From the NCBI RefSeq assembly GCF_001689125.2, contig NZ_CP015405.2, positions 124,001 through 188,000 of the forward strand: a DNA stretch of 64,000 nt, written 5' to 3'. Below are positions 22,433 through 30,805 of the stretch, one piece after another. The notes beneath the pieces are model-generated. The model did not search any database and was not told where the DNA came from. It worked only from the letters and a program-made list of their open reading frames with translations. The first letter of the stretch is position 1. Each line of letters begins with the position of its first letter. The translations under genes and the position numbers were made by a program. The DNA comes from Blautia pseudococcoides (GTDB lineage: Bacteria > Bacillota > Clostridia > Lachnospirales > Lachnospiraceae).

Positions 22433-22888
22433 ATGGTAAATGCGTTGAATGTTGCCAATAACATATTGAACAAAGGTTTTTCCGAGAATATCGACATCAC
22501 TCCTATGAAGTTACAGAAATTAACGTATCTTGTGTATAAGAAATATTACCAGGATACAAAGAAGCCACTATTTTCTGAGCCATTTGAAGTATGGAAATAT
22601 GGACCGGTAGTTAGATCTTTGTATGATGAATTTAAAAAGTACAAAGGAAATGCTATAAAAGGTTATCATGCTGAAGCAGATGGTACAATTTATCTGATCA
22701 ATGAAGATTCATCAAGTTATTTTAAAAAAGCAATCAATGAAATATGGGATAAGTATAAAAAGTATGATGGTATTCCGTTATCTGAGATGACCCACCGAGA
22801 AGGGACGGCTTGGTATAAAGCCGCTAAACGTCGAGATAGTTATTTATCGAATTGTGATATAATGGAAGAGGACCCATTTGTTTCATGA
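22433..22888 (+). CDS. Panacea (DUF4065) domain protein, probable antitoxin
   Basis: A 151-residue protein starting at the ATG 22433 after GGGGGTGAAG. It shows the Panacea/DUF4065 hallmarks DITPMKLQKLTYLVYKKYY and EPFEVWKYGPVVRSLYDEF, and later HREGTAWYKA. Panacea proteins (PanA, SocA) act as antitoxins for many unrelated toxins. It has its own promoter and overlaps the next gene by 4 bp (ATGA), followed by a strong terminator, so the two form an isolated bicistron between tRNA genes. The antitoxin role is inferred from family and layout. Confidence 0.85.
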   Translation: MVNALNVANNILNKGFSENIDITPMKLQKLTYLVYKKYYQDTKKPLFSEPFEVWKYGPVVRSLYDEFKKYKGNAIKGYHAEADGTIYLINEDSSSYFKKAINEIWDKYKKYDGIPLSEMTHREGTAWYKAAKRRDSYLSNCDIMEEDPFVS

Positions 22889-23217
22889 AAGATGAAGATT
22901 TTTTATACGGAAAACCCAATGAAGAAATTGATGAACCATTAGATGATGCAGTCGCAGTTGAAGATAATCTGAAATTGCACAGATTAGATACAGAAGAAAA
23001 GGATAAAGAGCGAAAAGAAAAACGCTATTTTTCGGCTTTTAGATTAATTGTTGGATGTTTAGTATTTCTCGGATTGATATTTATAGTTGATGTAGTTTGT
23101 AGCGTCACTATAAAAGGAGAACTTTCGGAGATAACGAACTCAATTGTTGAAATAGTAAAAACATTGCTGTTTACATTGAGCGGATATTTATTTGCGAGAA
23201 GAGAAAATGGCGATTAG
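22885..23217 (+). CDS. Two-TM membrane protein, candidate toxin partner
   Basis: A 110-residue protein coupled to the Panacea gene by ATGA. The first 50 residues are charged and probably disordered or coiled (DTEEKDKERKEKRYF). Two hydrophobic segments follow: FRLIVGCLVFLGLIFIVDVV and, after 20 residues, IVEIVKTLLFTLSGYLFA. Membrane-active toxins are among the reported partners of Panacea antitoxins, so a membrane-depolarising toxin is a reasonable guess. I do not recognise the family itself; a non-toxic membrane partner is possible. Confidence 0.75.
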   Translation: MKDEDFLYGKPNEEIDEPLDDAVAVEDNLKLHRLDTEEKDKERKEKRYFSAFRLIVGCLVFLGLIFIVDVVCSVTIKGELSEITNSIVEIVKTLLFTLSGYLFARRENGD

Positions 23218-23237
23218 TAAATTAAATTAATACTGAG

Positions 23238-23275
23238 AGCGTCTGGTCAGATAACTGGCTGGGCGCTTTTATTAT
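23238..23275 (+). terminator. Strong terminator after the Panacea/two-TM pair
   Basis: A 13-bp stem (23238-23250 with 23255-23267, including G-U pairs) around an ATAA loop is followed by TTTTATTAT. It isolates the toxin-antitoxin-like bicistron from the following tRNA. Confidence 0.85.
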
Positions 23276-23348
23276 AGGTATATAGCTCAGGGGTTAGAGC
23301 GGCGGCCTTATAAGCCGTGTGTCACCGGTTCGATTCCGGTTATGCCCA
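23276..23348 (+). tRNA. tRNA-Ile (UAU), reads AUA codons
   Basis: The acceptor GGTATA pairs TATGCC, with an A-C mismatch at the outermost pair. The D-arm is GCTCAGGGGTTAGAGC. The anticodon stem GCGGC/GCCGT holds loop CTTATAA with anticodon TAT, and the T-arm has ACCGGTTCGATTCCGGT. The UAU anticodon serves the AUA codon, which is common in the A+T-rich phage genes. It begins immediately after a terminator, so it must be transcribed from read-through or a promoter inside the hairpin region. Confidence 0.88.
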
Positions 23349-23403
23349 TTTTGTGCCAGATTTCATTATGTTGTGAGATGTGCCGCACCAAAACAGTTAA
23401 TAG

Positions 23404-23529
23404 TTACTTGGGTTTATGTCGTTTGTAAGGATCTACTTTAGTACCATCTTCCCGGGTATAGCCTTTAACTTTTACAGACATTGGACCACGGCGAGGCGGT
23501 TTTTCACTGCATTTACCTTTATCTGCCAT
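23404..23529 (-). CDS. 41-residue basic protein on the opposite strand
   Basis: The leftward ORF starts at 23529 with AAGGTGAT 5 bases upstream. It encodes MADKGKCSEKPPRRGPMSVK followed by a VKGYTREDGT-type motif and ends KRHKPK. The V-x-G-Y-x-R-x-D-G-T-x-V pattern recurs in many short phage proteins of unknown role. It is convergent with tRNA-Ile in an otherwise rightward region. No promoter was identified. Confidence 0.5.
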   Translation of the reverse strand: MADKGKCSEKPPRRGPMSVKVKGYTREDGTKVDPYKRHKPK

Positions 23530-23587
23530 AAAATCACCTTCTCTTTTGTGGTTCGGCACAAGAAAAGTATATCATGGAGGGTATGAA

Positions 23588-23911
23588 ATGCAAATTGAAA
23601 TATTGGGAACAGAGTATTCCATAGAGCGCAAGAAAATATCAGATGATATCCTGTTAGAAAACAAGGATGGATATTGTGACAGCACAACCAAAAGTATTGT
23701 CACATGTATGCTAAAACCGGAATATGGGAGCTCAGTAGACGTAGAACCAGAAGAAAAGCGGCTACTGCGGCATGAGATTATTCATGGGTTCCTTTATGAG
23801 AGCGGATTAGATGCAAATAGCAATTGGGGCACTGATGAAGAGTTGGTAGACTGGATTGCTCTTCAGTTTCCCAAAATGCTGAAAGTGTTTAAGCAAGCGA
23901 AATGTATCTAG
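23588..23911 (+). CDS. Zincin-like metallopeptidase, first of two paralogues
   Basis: A 107-residue protein starting at 23588 after GGAGGG. It contains RHEIIHGFLYESGL, an HExxH zinc motif with a Glu 6 residues after the second His. It is clearly related to the protein at 31263-31610: shared GYCDxxxK segment, RHEIIHxFxxESGL, and E-x-VDW-x-A-x-QxPK near the end. The role is unknown; SprT-like or head-processing peptidases are possible families. It sits alone just before the terminase block. Confidence 0.7.
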   Translation: MQIEILGTEYSIERKKISDDILLENKDGYCDSTTKSIVTCMLKPEYGSSVDVEPEEKRLLRHEIIHGFLYESGLDANSNWGTDEELVDWIALQFPKMLKVFKQAKCI

Positions 23912-24021
23912 AACTACAGGCATTGCCTTTGTTTGCAAATTAGTAAAATGATGGTAATTAGCTGTTAAATATTGCATATGCTTCAAATTGGCGATACCAT
24001 TTATATGAGGGAGGCGATAAT

Positions 24022-24399
24022 ATGCAAGATTTAAGGGAATTTACACCAGAACAAATTATTGCAAGAGCAAAGTTCTATGAAAGGAAAATGAGATGGTTAC
24101 AGGCTGACGCAAGACAGTTCATTGCAGGGGAACGAAATGACGAAAAGGAGATACTTAGTAGATACCATGCGTTGCGAAAAGAAATATTCCAAGAATCAAA
24201 ATATCTGGAATCCTATAAAGGAGAGATATACTACATATCAGAAGTCCATGACGCTTATCAAAACGGAATGGATGACTGCCGAAGGAATGGCTTTTCGCAT
24301 GTGACAGAGAAGAAGGTATCAAACAGGATAGTATCTATATTGGAAGAGGCCATATATCGGCTGACAAAAGAGCTGGATTACATGGGTGTGTATAAGTGA
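24022..24399 (+). CDS. 125-residue helical protein of unknown function
   Basis: The ATG follows GGGAGGCG. The protein is strongly helical and charged (DLREFTPEQIIARAKFYERK, SNRIVSILEEAIYRLTKELD). A terminator follows directly, so it ends a transcript. Family not recognised; it may assist packaging given its place before the terminase. Confidence 0.6.
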   Translation: MQDLREFTPEQIIARAKFYERKMRWLQADARQFIAGERNDEKEILSRYHALRKEIFQESKYLESYKGEIYYISEVHDAYQNGMDDCRRNGFSHVTEKKVSNRIVSILEEAIYRLTKELDYMGVYK

Positions 24400-24407
24400 T
24401 TGAGTAG

Positions 24408-24434
24408 GAGACGGTTTAGGGCCGTCTCTTTTTA
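24408..24434 (+). terminator. Rho-independent terminator before the terminase operon
   Basis: GAGACGG pairs CCGTCTC around TTTAGGG, followed by TTTTT. Confidence 0.85.
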
Positions 24435-24462
24435 ATGCATTAAAATAGAGGAAGGTGATAAG

Positions 24463-24717
24463 GTGAATACACGAAGCATAATGAAAAAGCTACAGACAGC
24501 TATACTAAAAGAAGGATTAATAGTAAGCATAGATACGCGACAATTCTATGTTCAAGATCAGCAACGTATGATAACAATATTCCGCCTTACCACCCCCGTG
24601 TCACACCGTAAGAAAACAGGGAAATTAAAAGATGAGCGGATGACGATACTTTCGTCTGCATCTGGCATAGAGGCAATACAGTGCCTGAACGACATATATA
24701 AGGCGGTGAAAACTTAA
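24463..24717 (+). CDS. 84-residue protein leading the late operon
   Basis: It starts at a GTG (24463) preceded by GGAAGGTGAT, and its stop shares one base with the terminase start. The sequence (RSIMKKLQTAILKEGLIVSI, MITIFRLTTPVSHRKKTGKL) is a small alpha/beta protein often found before the terminase in related phages. Function unknown. Confidence 0.65.
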   Translation: MNTRSIMKKLQTAILKEGLIVSIDTRQFYVQDQQRMITIFRLTTPVSHRKKTGKLKDERMTILSSASGIEAIQCLNDIYKAVKT

Positions 24718-26363
24718 TGCAACAAGATAGACTTACAGGAAAGTTAAAACCGCAGTATAAGACGTTTGCCGATAATTATATAGAAAATGGCGGCAATATG
24801 ACAAAGGCAGCGAGAGACGCCGGATATGCAGAAAAGGGCTTGAATAAACGAGTGGGAAGGCTGATGGCAAACGAGGGCATAAAGGAATATATAGCCTGTA
24901 GACAGCAGGAAATTGATTCACAGCGAATATGTAGCCTGAAAGAGATACAAGAGTTCCGTTCCCGTGTTGTTCGTGGGGAAGAAAAAGACCAATTTGAACT
25001 TGACGCTGCACTCACAGAAAGATTAAAAGCCGCAAATGATTTAGAAAAAGCTTTAAAAATCAAGGAAGAGGAAGAAGAGAGACATCGTATTGCAGAAGCG
25101 GCCCGCAATGCTGGAACATGGCATATGGACTTAGATATCATTGCAGACGGTTTTCACCCAATTATCCGCGATATCAGAAACCGAAAACATTCAGAGTATG
25201 ACTTTCCAGGCGGTAGAGGGTCTACGAAGTCGTCTTCCGTATCATGTATCATTATAGAGCTGATTAAGAACAACAGCGATATGCACGCTTTGGTGCTGCG
25301 TAAAGTAGGCAACACTATAAGGGATTCAGTGTATGCGCAGCTTAAATGGGCTATACAAAAGATGGGTCTGGAGGAGGAATTTGAGTATAAAACTTCTCCA
25401 TTAGAGATTATATACAGACCTACAGGTCAGAAAATTTACTTCCGCGGTGCGGATGATCCACTTAAAATCAAATCAATTAAGCCGGAGTTCGGATACATTG
25501 GGATTATATGGTTCGAGGAACTGGATCAGTTTGCGGGACCGGAGGAAATCCGAAGTATTGAGCAGTCTGCCATCCGTGGAGGTGATGTGGCTTATAAATT
25601 TAAGTCATTTAACCCGCCTAAGAGTAAAAATAATTGGGCGAACGAATATGTGGCAGAGACAGAGAGGGATAACCCTGACGCTGTAGTGTACAGGAGCACA
25701 TATAAGGATGTCCCGCCGGAATGGCTGGGACAGAAATTTATAGATGACGCTGAACATTTGAGAAAGATTAACCCGGAAGCGTACGAGAACGAGTATGATG
25801 GTGTGGCTAACGGTTCGGGAGGAAATGTATTTGAATATCTGGAATTGCGAGAAATCACTGACGAAGAGATTAGCCGCATGGACAGGATATATCAGGGTGT
25901 TGACTGGGGATGGTACCCAGATAAGTACGCGTTTATCCGGTCATATTACGACAGCCATCATGAAAAGATATATCTGATTGATGAGAATTATGTAAACAAA
26001 ACGCCGAATAAGAAAACGGCAGAGTGGATAATCAAATATGGGTATGATGACTATCTGATTACCTGCGACAGCAACGAGAACAAATCCGTGAATGACTACA
26101 GGGATATGGGTATTCTGGCAAGAGCAGCTATCAAAGGCCCTGGAAGCGTAGAGTACGGGTTTAAGTGGCTGCAAGGCAAGACGATCGTGATAGACAGGCG
26201 CAGGACACCAAATGCCTACAATGAGATTACCAAATATGAGTATGCCAGAGATAAGGACGGCAATGTCATGAGTGGTTATCCAGAGGGACAGGAAGACCAT
26301 ATAATAGCGGCATTACGCTATGCGTATGAGGACTTCTTCAATCGGAGGGGGAATTCAGCGTAA
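24717..26363 (+). CDS. Fused small and large terminase subunit (TerS-TerL)
   Basis: A 548-residue packaging motor. Residues 1-115 are a Terminase_2-like small subunit (KLKPQYKTFADNYIENGGNM, TKAARDAGYAEKGLNKRVG helix-turn-helix) followed by a coiled region. From about residue 135 it is a Terminase_3-type large subunit: Walker A GGRGSTKSS (165-173), Walker B IGIIWFEELD (261-270), and an RNase-H-like nuclease with Asp 396 (GVDWGW), Asp 451 (TCDSNENK) and Asp 527 (EDHII). These two parts are normally separate genes. There is no stop or ribosome site between them, so the fusion is real in this sequence. Confidence 0.9.
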   Translation: MQQDRLTGKLKPQYKTFADNYIENGGNMTKAARDAGYAEKGLNKRVGRLMANEGIKEYIACRQQEIDSQRICSLKEIQEFRSRVVRGEEKDQFELDAALTERLKAANDLEKALKIKEEEEERHRIAEAARNAGTWHMDLDIIADGFHPIIRDIRNRKHSEYDFPGGRGSTKSSSVSCIIIELIKNNSDMHALVLRKVGNTIRDSVYAQLKWAIQKMGLEEEFEYKTSPLEIIYRPTGQKIYFRGADDPLKIKSIKPEFGYIGIIWFEELDQFAGPEEIRSIEQSAIRGGDVAYKFKSFNPPKSKNNWANEYVAETERDNPDAVVYRSTYKDVPPEWLGQKFIDDAEHLRKINPEAYENEYDGVANGSGGNVFEYLELREITDEEISRMDRIYQGVDWGWYPDKYAFIRSYYDSHHEKIYLIDENYVNKTPNKKTAEWIIKYGYDDYLITCDSNENKSVNDYRDMGILARAAIKGPGSVEYGFKWLQGKTIVIDRRRTPNAYNEITKYEYARDKDGNVMSGYPEGQEDHIIAALRYAYEDFFNRRGNSA

Positions 26364-27763
26364 TGGGAATTATATCAATGATTAAAAGGTGGTGGGGAAT
26401 GTTGTTTAAAAATGAGGCAGAGAGAGAGTTTAACGTCAGCCCGGTAACGTCCCCACAGATGGACGCTCTTATCAATAAGTGTGTGATGATATACAGAGGT
26501 CATCCGGCGTGGGTAAACGAGGAAGACCATATTCGGACAATCAATTTTGCTAAAACCATATGTGAGGAGACTGCCAGGCTGACAACGCTTGCAGTCTCCA
26601 TTTCAGTTAGTGGTTCGCCTATGGGGGATTACTTGCAAAAGCAGATGGATAAGTGCTATTTCAACCTGCGCAAGTGGGTAGAGATGGGGATTGCACATGG
26701 TACAGCAATACTTAAGCCTAACGGTAGCGGTGTGGATGTGTTTACCCCGGCAGACTTTGTTATCACATCCACGGACGATAACGGTAATATCAATGGGATT
26801 ATATTCAAAGACAGTTACCAAAATGGACAAAAGTATTATACCAGACTAGAGTACCACAGATTTGAAAGTGACTCGGTGTATGCCATATCTAATAGAGCTT
26901 ATGTATCTGACAGCCAAGATGACATTGGAAAGAAGATAGACCTGGCAAAGACACGCTGGTCGATGTTGTTGCCAGATGCGTATATCACCAAAGAAAATGG
27001 CGAGAGGCTGGATAGTCCTCTGTTTGGAGTGTTCAGCACACCTGACGCGAACAATGTGGATAGCAGCAGCACATTGGGGCTGCCTATATTCTCCACTGCA
27101 ATTGAAGAATTAAAAGATCTGGATATCGCATATAGCAGAAATGCGTATGAAATTAACATCAGTCAAAAAATAACCCTATTGGATGATAGATTGACACAAA
27201 AAAGCGGAATGAAAATAGGAGATAAACAAGACATAAGGCTTCCTAAATTTGTGAGAAATGTGCTCGGGAGTAGTGCAAACGAATTCTATCAGGAAATAAA
27301 CCCACAGTTAAATACAGAGACAAGAAAAGTAGGAATTAACATGTATCTCTCATTTATTGCTTATAAATGTGGTTACAGCAACGGTTACTTCGTATTTGAC
27401 GAAAAAACGGGGATGGTAACGGCGACGCAGATAGAAGCAGACCAGCAGAGGACAATACAGTTTATAAAGGACTGCCGGGACAAGCTGGAAAACTGTATGG
27501 GCGGCCTGATATATGCATTGCAGATCATGGCGGAGCTGTATGGCCTGGCGCCCTCCGGGCAGTATGAGGTTGAATACGGCTTTGGAGATATCATATACAG
27601 CTACGAAGAGGACAAGGCAAACTGGTGGAAGTATGTGGTAAATGGGAAAATCCCGGCGTGGAAGTATTTTGTGAAGTTTGAAAGCATGACAGAGGAAGAA
27701 GCCAAAGCCCTTACAGCAGAAGCACAGCCGGAAGAGCCGACGTTATTTGGAAAGGAAGAGTAG
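26363..27763 (+). CDS. Phage portal protein (SPP1 gp6/A118 type)
   Basis: A 466-residue portal that forms the 12-mer DNA gate at the head vertex. The N-terminus (KRWWGMLFKNEAEREFNV) and segments such as FAKTICEETARLTTLAVSIS, GTAILKPNGSGVDVFTPADF and AIEELKDLDIAYSRNAYEI match SPP1 gp6-type portals. It overlaps the terminase stop by one base, and the minor capsid gene follows 3 bases later. Confidence 0.9.
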   Translation: MGIISMIKRWWGMLFKNEAEREFNVSPVTSPQMDALINKCVMIYRGHPAWVNEEDHIRTINFAKTICEETARLTTLAVSISVSGSPMGDYLQKQMDKCYFNLRKWVEMGIAHGTAILKPNGSGVDVFTPADFVITSTDDNGNINGIIFKDSYQNGQKYYTRLEYHRFESDSVYAISNRAYVSDSQDDIGKKIDLAKTRWSMLLPDAYITKENGERLDSPLFGVFSTPDANNVDSSSTLGLPIFSTAIEELKDLDIAYSRNAYEINISQKITLLDDRLTQKSGMKIGDKQDIRLPKFVRNVLGSSANEFYQEINPQLNTETRKVGINMYLSFIAYKCGYSNGYFVFDEKTGMVTATQIEADQQRTIQFIKDCRDKLENCMGGLIYALQIMAELYGLAPSGQYEVEYGFGDIIYSYEEDKANWWKYVVNGKIPAWKYFVKFESMTEEEAKALTAEAQPEEPTLFGKEE

Positions 27764-27766
27764 CTT

Positions 27767-28984
27767 ATGCTGTCACCGGATTATTTAAGGCAGATAACAG
27801 AAGGAGCAGAAGAGAATGCCAGTAGGCTGCACCAGAAGGTTATATCACTCATCATCTCCCGGATGGTCAGAAGACTGGAAAGGAGAGAGGATTATCTTTT
27901 CACTCCAATTGATAGGTGGCAGATAGAAACAATTCAAGAGTCAGGATATCTGCTGGAAGATATACAGAAAGAAATATCGAGCCATCTTGGAACCCAATAT
28001 AAAGAGGTTCAATCCAGAATGGAAGAGGCAGGTATAAAAGCTATTGAGTATGACAATGAAGTGTATAAAGCTGCTGGACTGTCCCCTACGCCACTAAAAC
28101 AAGCGCCACACCTGATTAGACTTATGCAGAGAAATTATGAAGCTACTAATGGAGAGCTACGGAACCTTACACGGACAACCGCCAATGCCGCACAGCAGAC
28201 GTTTATTGAGGAATGTGATATGGCGTATGAGAAGGTCACTCGAAATGTACAACCGTTATCGGGAGCGGTGAGAGAAGCAGTTGATAATGTGTCGAAAACT
28301 GGCGTGAAAATTGTGTATCCATCCGGCCATAAGGACTATATAGAGACAGCAGTTGCAAGGACGGTTAGAACAGGCGTGGCACAAGCTACAGGAGATATAC
28401 AAATGGCACGTATGGAGGAAATGGAGTGGGATATTATACTCACAAGCGCACATTACGGGGCACGTACGGGAGATGGCGGGGAAAACCCAGGTAATCATTA
28501 TTGGTGGCAGGGGAAATTTTTTAGCCGTACTGGTCAGGATAAAAGGTTTCCTGATTTTCGCACTTCAACAGGATATGGTTCCGTAACTGGATTGTGCGGT
28601 GCAAATTGCCGCCATTCTTTCGGACCTGGAGACGGAATTCATAATCCATATGGTGACATTGATTCCGAAGCAAACAAGAAGATTGAGGATATTAACAAGC
28701 ACATGAGAGGAATGGAACGTAATATCCGTAAAACAAAGCAAGAGTTGCTTGGTTTGCGAACGGCAATTGAGAGCACGGGGGATGAAAAGTTGAAGTATGA
28801 GTTACAACAGGAATATGACCATATAGCTGCCACACTTAAAAGACAGAATGCGAAATACAAGAATTTTTGTGATATGCATAATATAAAACCTTTGCAGGAA
28901 AGGCTGCATACGGCAAAGTGGGGTCATTCAGAGGAGATGAAGGCCAGAGAGGCTGTGGATAGATACAATAACAAATCTACATAA
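27767..28984 (+). CDS. Phage minor capsid protein (A118 minor capsid 2 type)
   Basis: A 405-residue head morphogenesis protein with the conserved core SAHYGARTGDGGENPGNHYW and TGYGSVTGLCGANCRHSFGP seen in A118-type minor capsid proteins. The N-terminal half is helical. It probably sits at the portal or is ejected with DNA. The gene is followed at once by a structured leader before the scaffold gene. Confidence 0.88.
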   Translation: MLSPDYLRQITEGAEENASRLHQKVISLIISRMVRRLERREDYLFTPIDRWQIETIQESGYLLEDIQKEISSHLGTQYKEVQSRMEEAGIKAIEYDNEVYKAAGLSPTPLKQAPHLIRLMQRNYEATNGELRNLTRTTANAAQQTFIEECDMAYEKVTRNVQPLSGAVREAVDNVSKTGVKIVYPSGHKDYIETAVARTVRTGVAQATGDIQMARMEEMEWDIILTSAHYGARTGDGGENPGNHYWWQGKFFSRTGQDKRFPDFRTSTGYGSVTGLCGANCRHSFGPGDGIHNPYGDIDSEANKKIEDINKHMRGMERNIRKTKQELLGLRTAIESTGDEKLKYELQQEYDHIAATLKRQNAKYKNFCDMHNIKPLQERLHTAKWGHSEEMKAREAVDRYNNKST

Positions 28985-29119
28985 GAGGTGCGTGTGGTTC
29001 TCCGGGAACATACATGGGGGTTCGATTCCCCTCACACGTGTTACCTGGCCGGGGGTCAATCCGGCAGAATCCAACCGCAGAAAGAGCGGTCAATAAAACC
29101 ATTTCAGGAGGCAAGGAAA
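28985..29119 (+). ncRNA. tRNA-like leader RNA upstream of the scaffold gene
   Basis: At 28990-29040 GCGTGTG pairs CACACGT (7 bp, outer pair G-U) and stacks directly on GGGGG-TTCGATT-CCCCT, a 5-bp arm with a perfect TTCRANY T-loop. This reproduces the 12-bp acceptor/T-arm of tRNA. A small hairpin GTTC-TCCGG-GAAC replaces the D and anticodon arms. Two further hairpins follow (29048-29065 and 29074-29090) before the AGGAGG at 29106. It may control the scaffold/capsid transcript. I recall published RNA motifs named after GP20 genes at this place, which should be compared. Confidence 0.6.
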
Positions 29120-29758
29120 ATGAAAAACATTTATGAAATCATGAAAGAGTTCGGAATTGAGATCCCAGAAGACAAGAAGGATGGATTCGACAAGGCATGG
29201 AAAGAAAATTACCGGACAAAGGCTGAATTCGAGAAGGCGGCAGCCAAAAGGGACGAATACAAAAAGTCTCTTGAGGACGTGCAGGGAAAACTTGAAGATT
29301 TTGAGAAGGTGGATGTGGAAGACTTACAAAACCAGGTTAAAACCCTAACAGCAGACTTGCAGAAAGAGAAGGAAGAGCGTGCTGCCGAAGAGTCACGCAG
29401 GGCATTGGAGAAGACAGTAGATACATTCATGGGAGACAAGAAATTTGTGAACTCCCTGACCGCAGACAGTATTAGGGGAAAACTCATGGAAGAACTGGAT
29501 AAGGATACCGCAAAAGGAAAATCCATTGAAGATATCTTCAATGGACTTATCACAGACAAAGACGGGAACCAGATCCCGAACATTGTCGTGGATGAGGAAC
29601 AGCAGAAAGCCGAACAGAATAAGGCAAAATTCACTACGAAGTTCACCGGTACTGGAAATGGCGGCATGACAAAAGATGATTTCAGGAAGCTGTCCCTTGA
29701 CGAACGTACTAAATTGAAACAGAGTGACCCGGAACTGTACGAAGCAATGAGAAAATGA
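29120..29758 (+). CDS. Phage scaffold protein (GP20 family)
   Basis: A 212-residue protein; the ATG 29120 lies 8 bases after AGGAGG, and the in-frame extension back to 28988 reads through the leader RNA and is rejected. Residues 10-130 are charged coiled-coil (KRDEYKKSLEDVQGKLEDFE, VKTLTADLQKEKEERAAEE), as expected for the Phage_GP20 scaffold. The C-terminus is basic and polar. It would shape the prohead and then leave. The capsid gene follows after 19 bases. Confidence 0.85.
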   Translation: MKNIYEIMKEFGIEIPEDKKDGFDKAWKENYRTKAEFEKAAAKRDEYKKSLEDVQGKLEDFEKVDVEDLQNQVKTLTADLQKEKEERAAEESRRALEKTVDTFMGDKKFVNSLTADSIRGKLMEELDKDTAKGKSIEDIFNGLITDKDGNQIPNIVVDEEQQKAEQNKAKFTTKFTGTGNGGMTKDDFRKLSLDERTKLKQSDPELYEAMRK

Positions 29759-29777
29759 AAATAGGAGGAAATAAGTT

Positions 29778-30794
29778 ATGGCAATGACTGGAACATTTGG
29801 AGGTTTTGTATTTGACCCGGAGGTATTCTCCGAATATATGGCAGAACAGCCTACATGGAATGACAGAATTTTAGCATCCGGTATTTTGGTACAGGATAAT
29901 ACGATTATGGATTTGATCGGTGACAAGGGTAACGTGGCAACACTGCCTTTCTATGTGCCGATTGATGCCGAAGAGGACCCAGCGCTGAACAATGATGGCG
30001 AAACGGACAACACCCCGTCCGAGATTTCTGGAAGCAAACAGACCTGTATGTTGATCCAGAGGATGAAAGCATGGAAGGCGCAGGATTTTACAAAAGAACT
30101 GACTGGAGCGGACCCTATGACACATGTCGCAAATAGCGTATCCGGATACTATCGGCAGGTGAGAGCTAAAGACCTGATGTCTATTGTGGATGCTGTGTTA
30201 AGCCTTGACGGGATGGCGAATCATATCACAGATATCTCGGCTGCAGAAGGGGACCCTGCGGAGGCAAATAAAGTAGATGAGACTACGCTTATTTACGCAC
30301 AGCAGAAAGCAATTGGGGATTCTGCAGAGAATATGGGACTTTTGTTCATGCACTCTTATATGTATGCCAGATACAAAGCTATGGGGCTTGTGGATTACAA
30401 CAAATATACTGTGCCGAATGCTTTGGCTGGTGATATGGAAATGCCGACGATCGGAGGTTTCATCCCGGTAGTGTCTGATCGGTTTACAGTAGATACGTCT
30501 GGTTCCGTGCCAGTATATAAGACTTATATGATTGGCTCCGGCTCTATACTGACCTGTGATAAGACTAACTATGAAGACCCATACTACGCAGACTACGACC
30601 CAGAGACAGAAGCGGGCATTCGCAAACTGTATACGAAGCAGGGGTATGTCATGCATCCCAATGGATTTTCTATTGCTGCAACAAAGATTAAAAAGGAGTC
30701 CCCGACAAATGTAGAACTCGGGGCAAAGGCAAACTGGTCTTTGGCTTATAAGGAGAAGAACATCCGCATGGGTATGATTAAGTCCAATGGATAA
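29778..30794 (+). CDS. Major capsid protein
   Basis: A 338-residue protein directly after the scaffold gene, with AGGAGG before the ATG. Segments such as FVFDPEVFSEYMAEQPTWND, GDKGNVATLPFYVP and YTKQGYVMHPNGFSIA are typical of HK97-fold capsid proteins of A118-like phages. It has no N-terminal delta domain, which is consistent with a separate scaffold. Confidence 0.88.
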   Translation: MAMTGTFGGFVFDPEVFSEYMAEQPTWNDRILASGILVQDNTIMDLIGDKGNVATLPFYVPIDAEEDPALNNDGETDNTPSEISGSKQTCMLIQRMKAWKAQDFTKELTGADPMTHVANSVSGYYRQVRAKDLMSIVDAVLSLDGMANHITDISAAEGDPAEANKVDETTLIYAQQKAIGDSAENMGLLFMHSYMYARYKAMGLVDYNKYTVPNALAGDMEMPTIGGFIPVVSDRFTVDTSGSVPVYKTYMIGSGSILTCDKTNYEDPYYADYDPETEAGIRKLYTKQGYVMHPNGFSIAATKIKKESPTNVELGAKANWSLAYKEKNIRMGMIKSNG

Positions 30795-30805
30795 GAGGTG
30801 ACGTT

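Noticed and set aside
28988..29119. N-terminal extension of the scaffold protein from 28988
   Set aside because: The extension reads through the structured tRNA-like leader and has no ribosome site; the ATG at 29120 has AGGAGG at normal distance.
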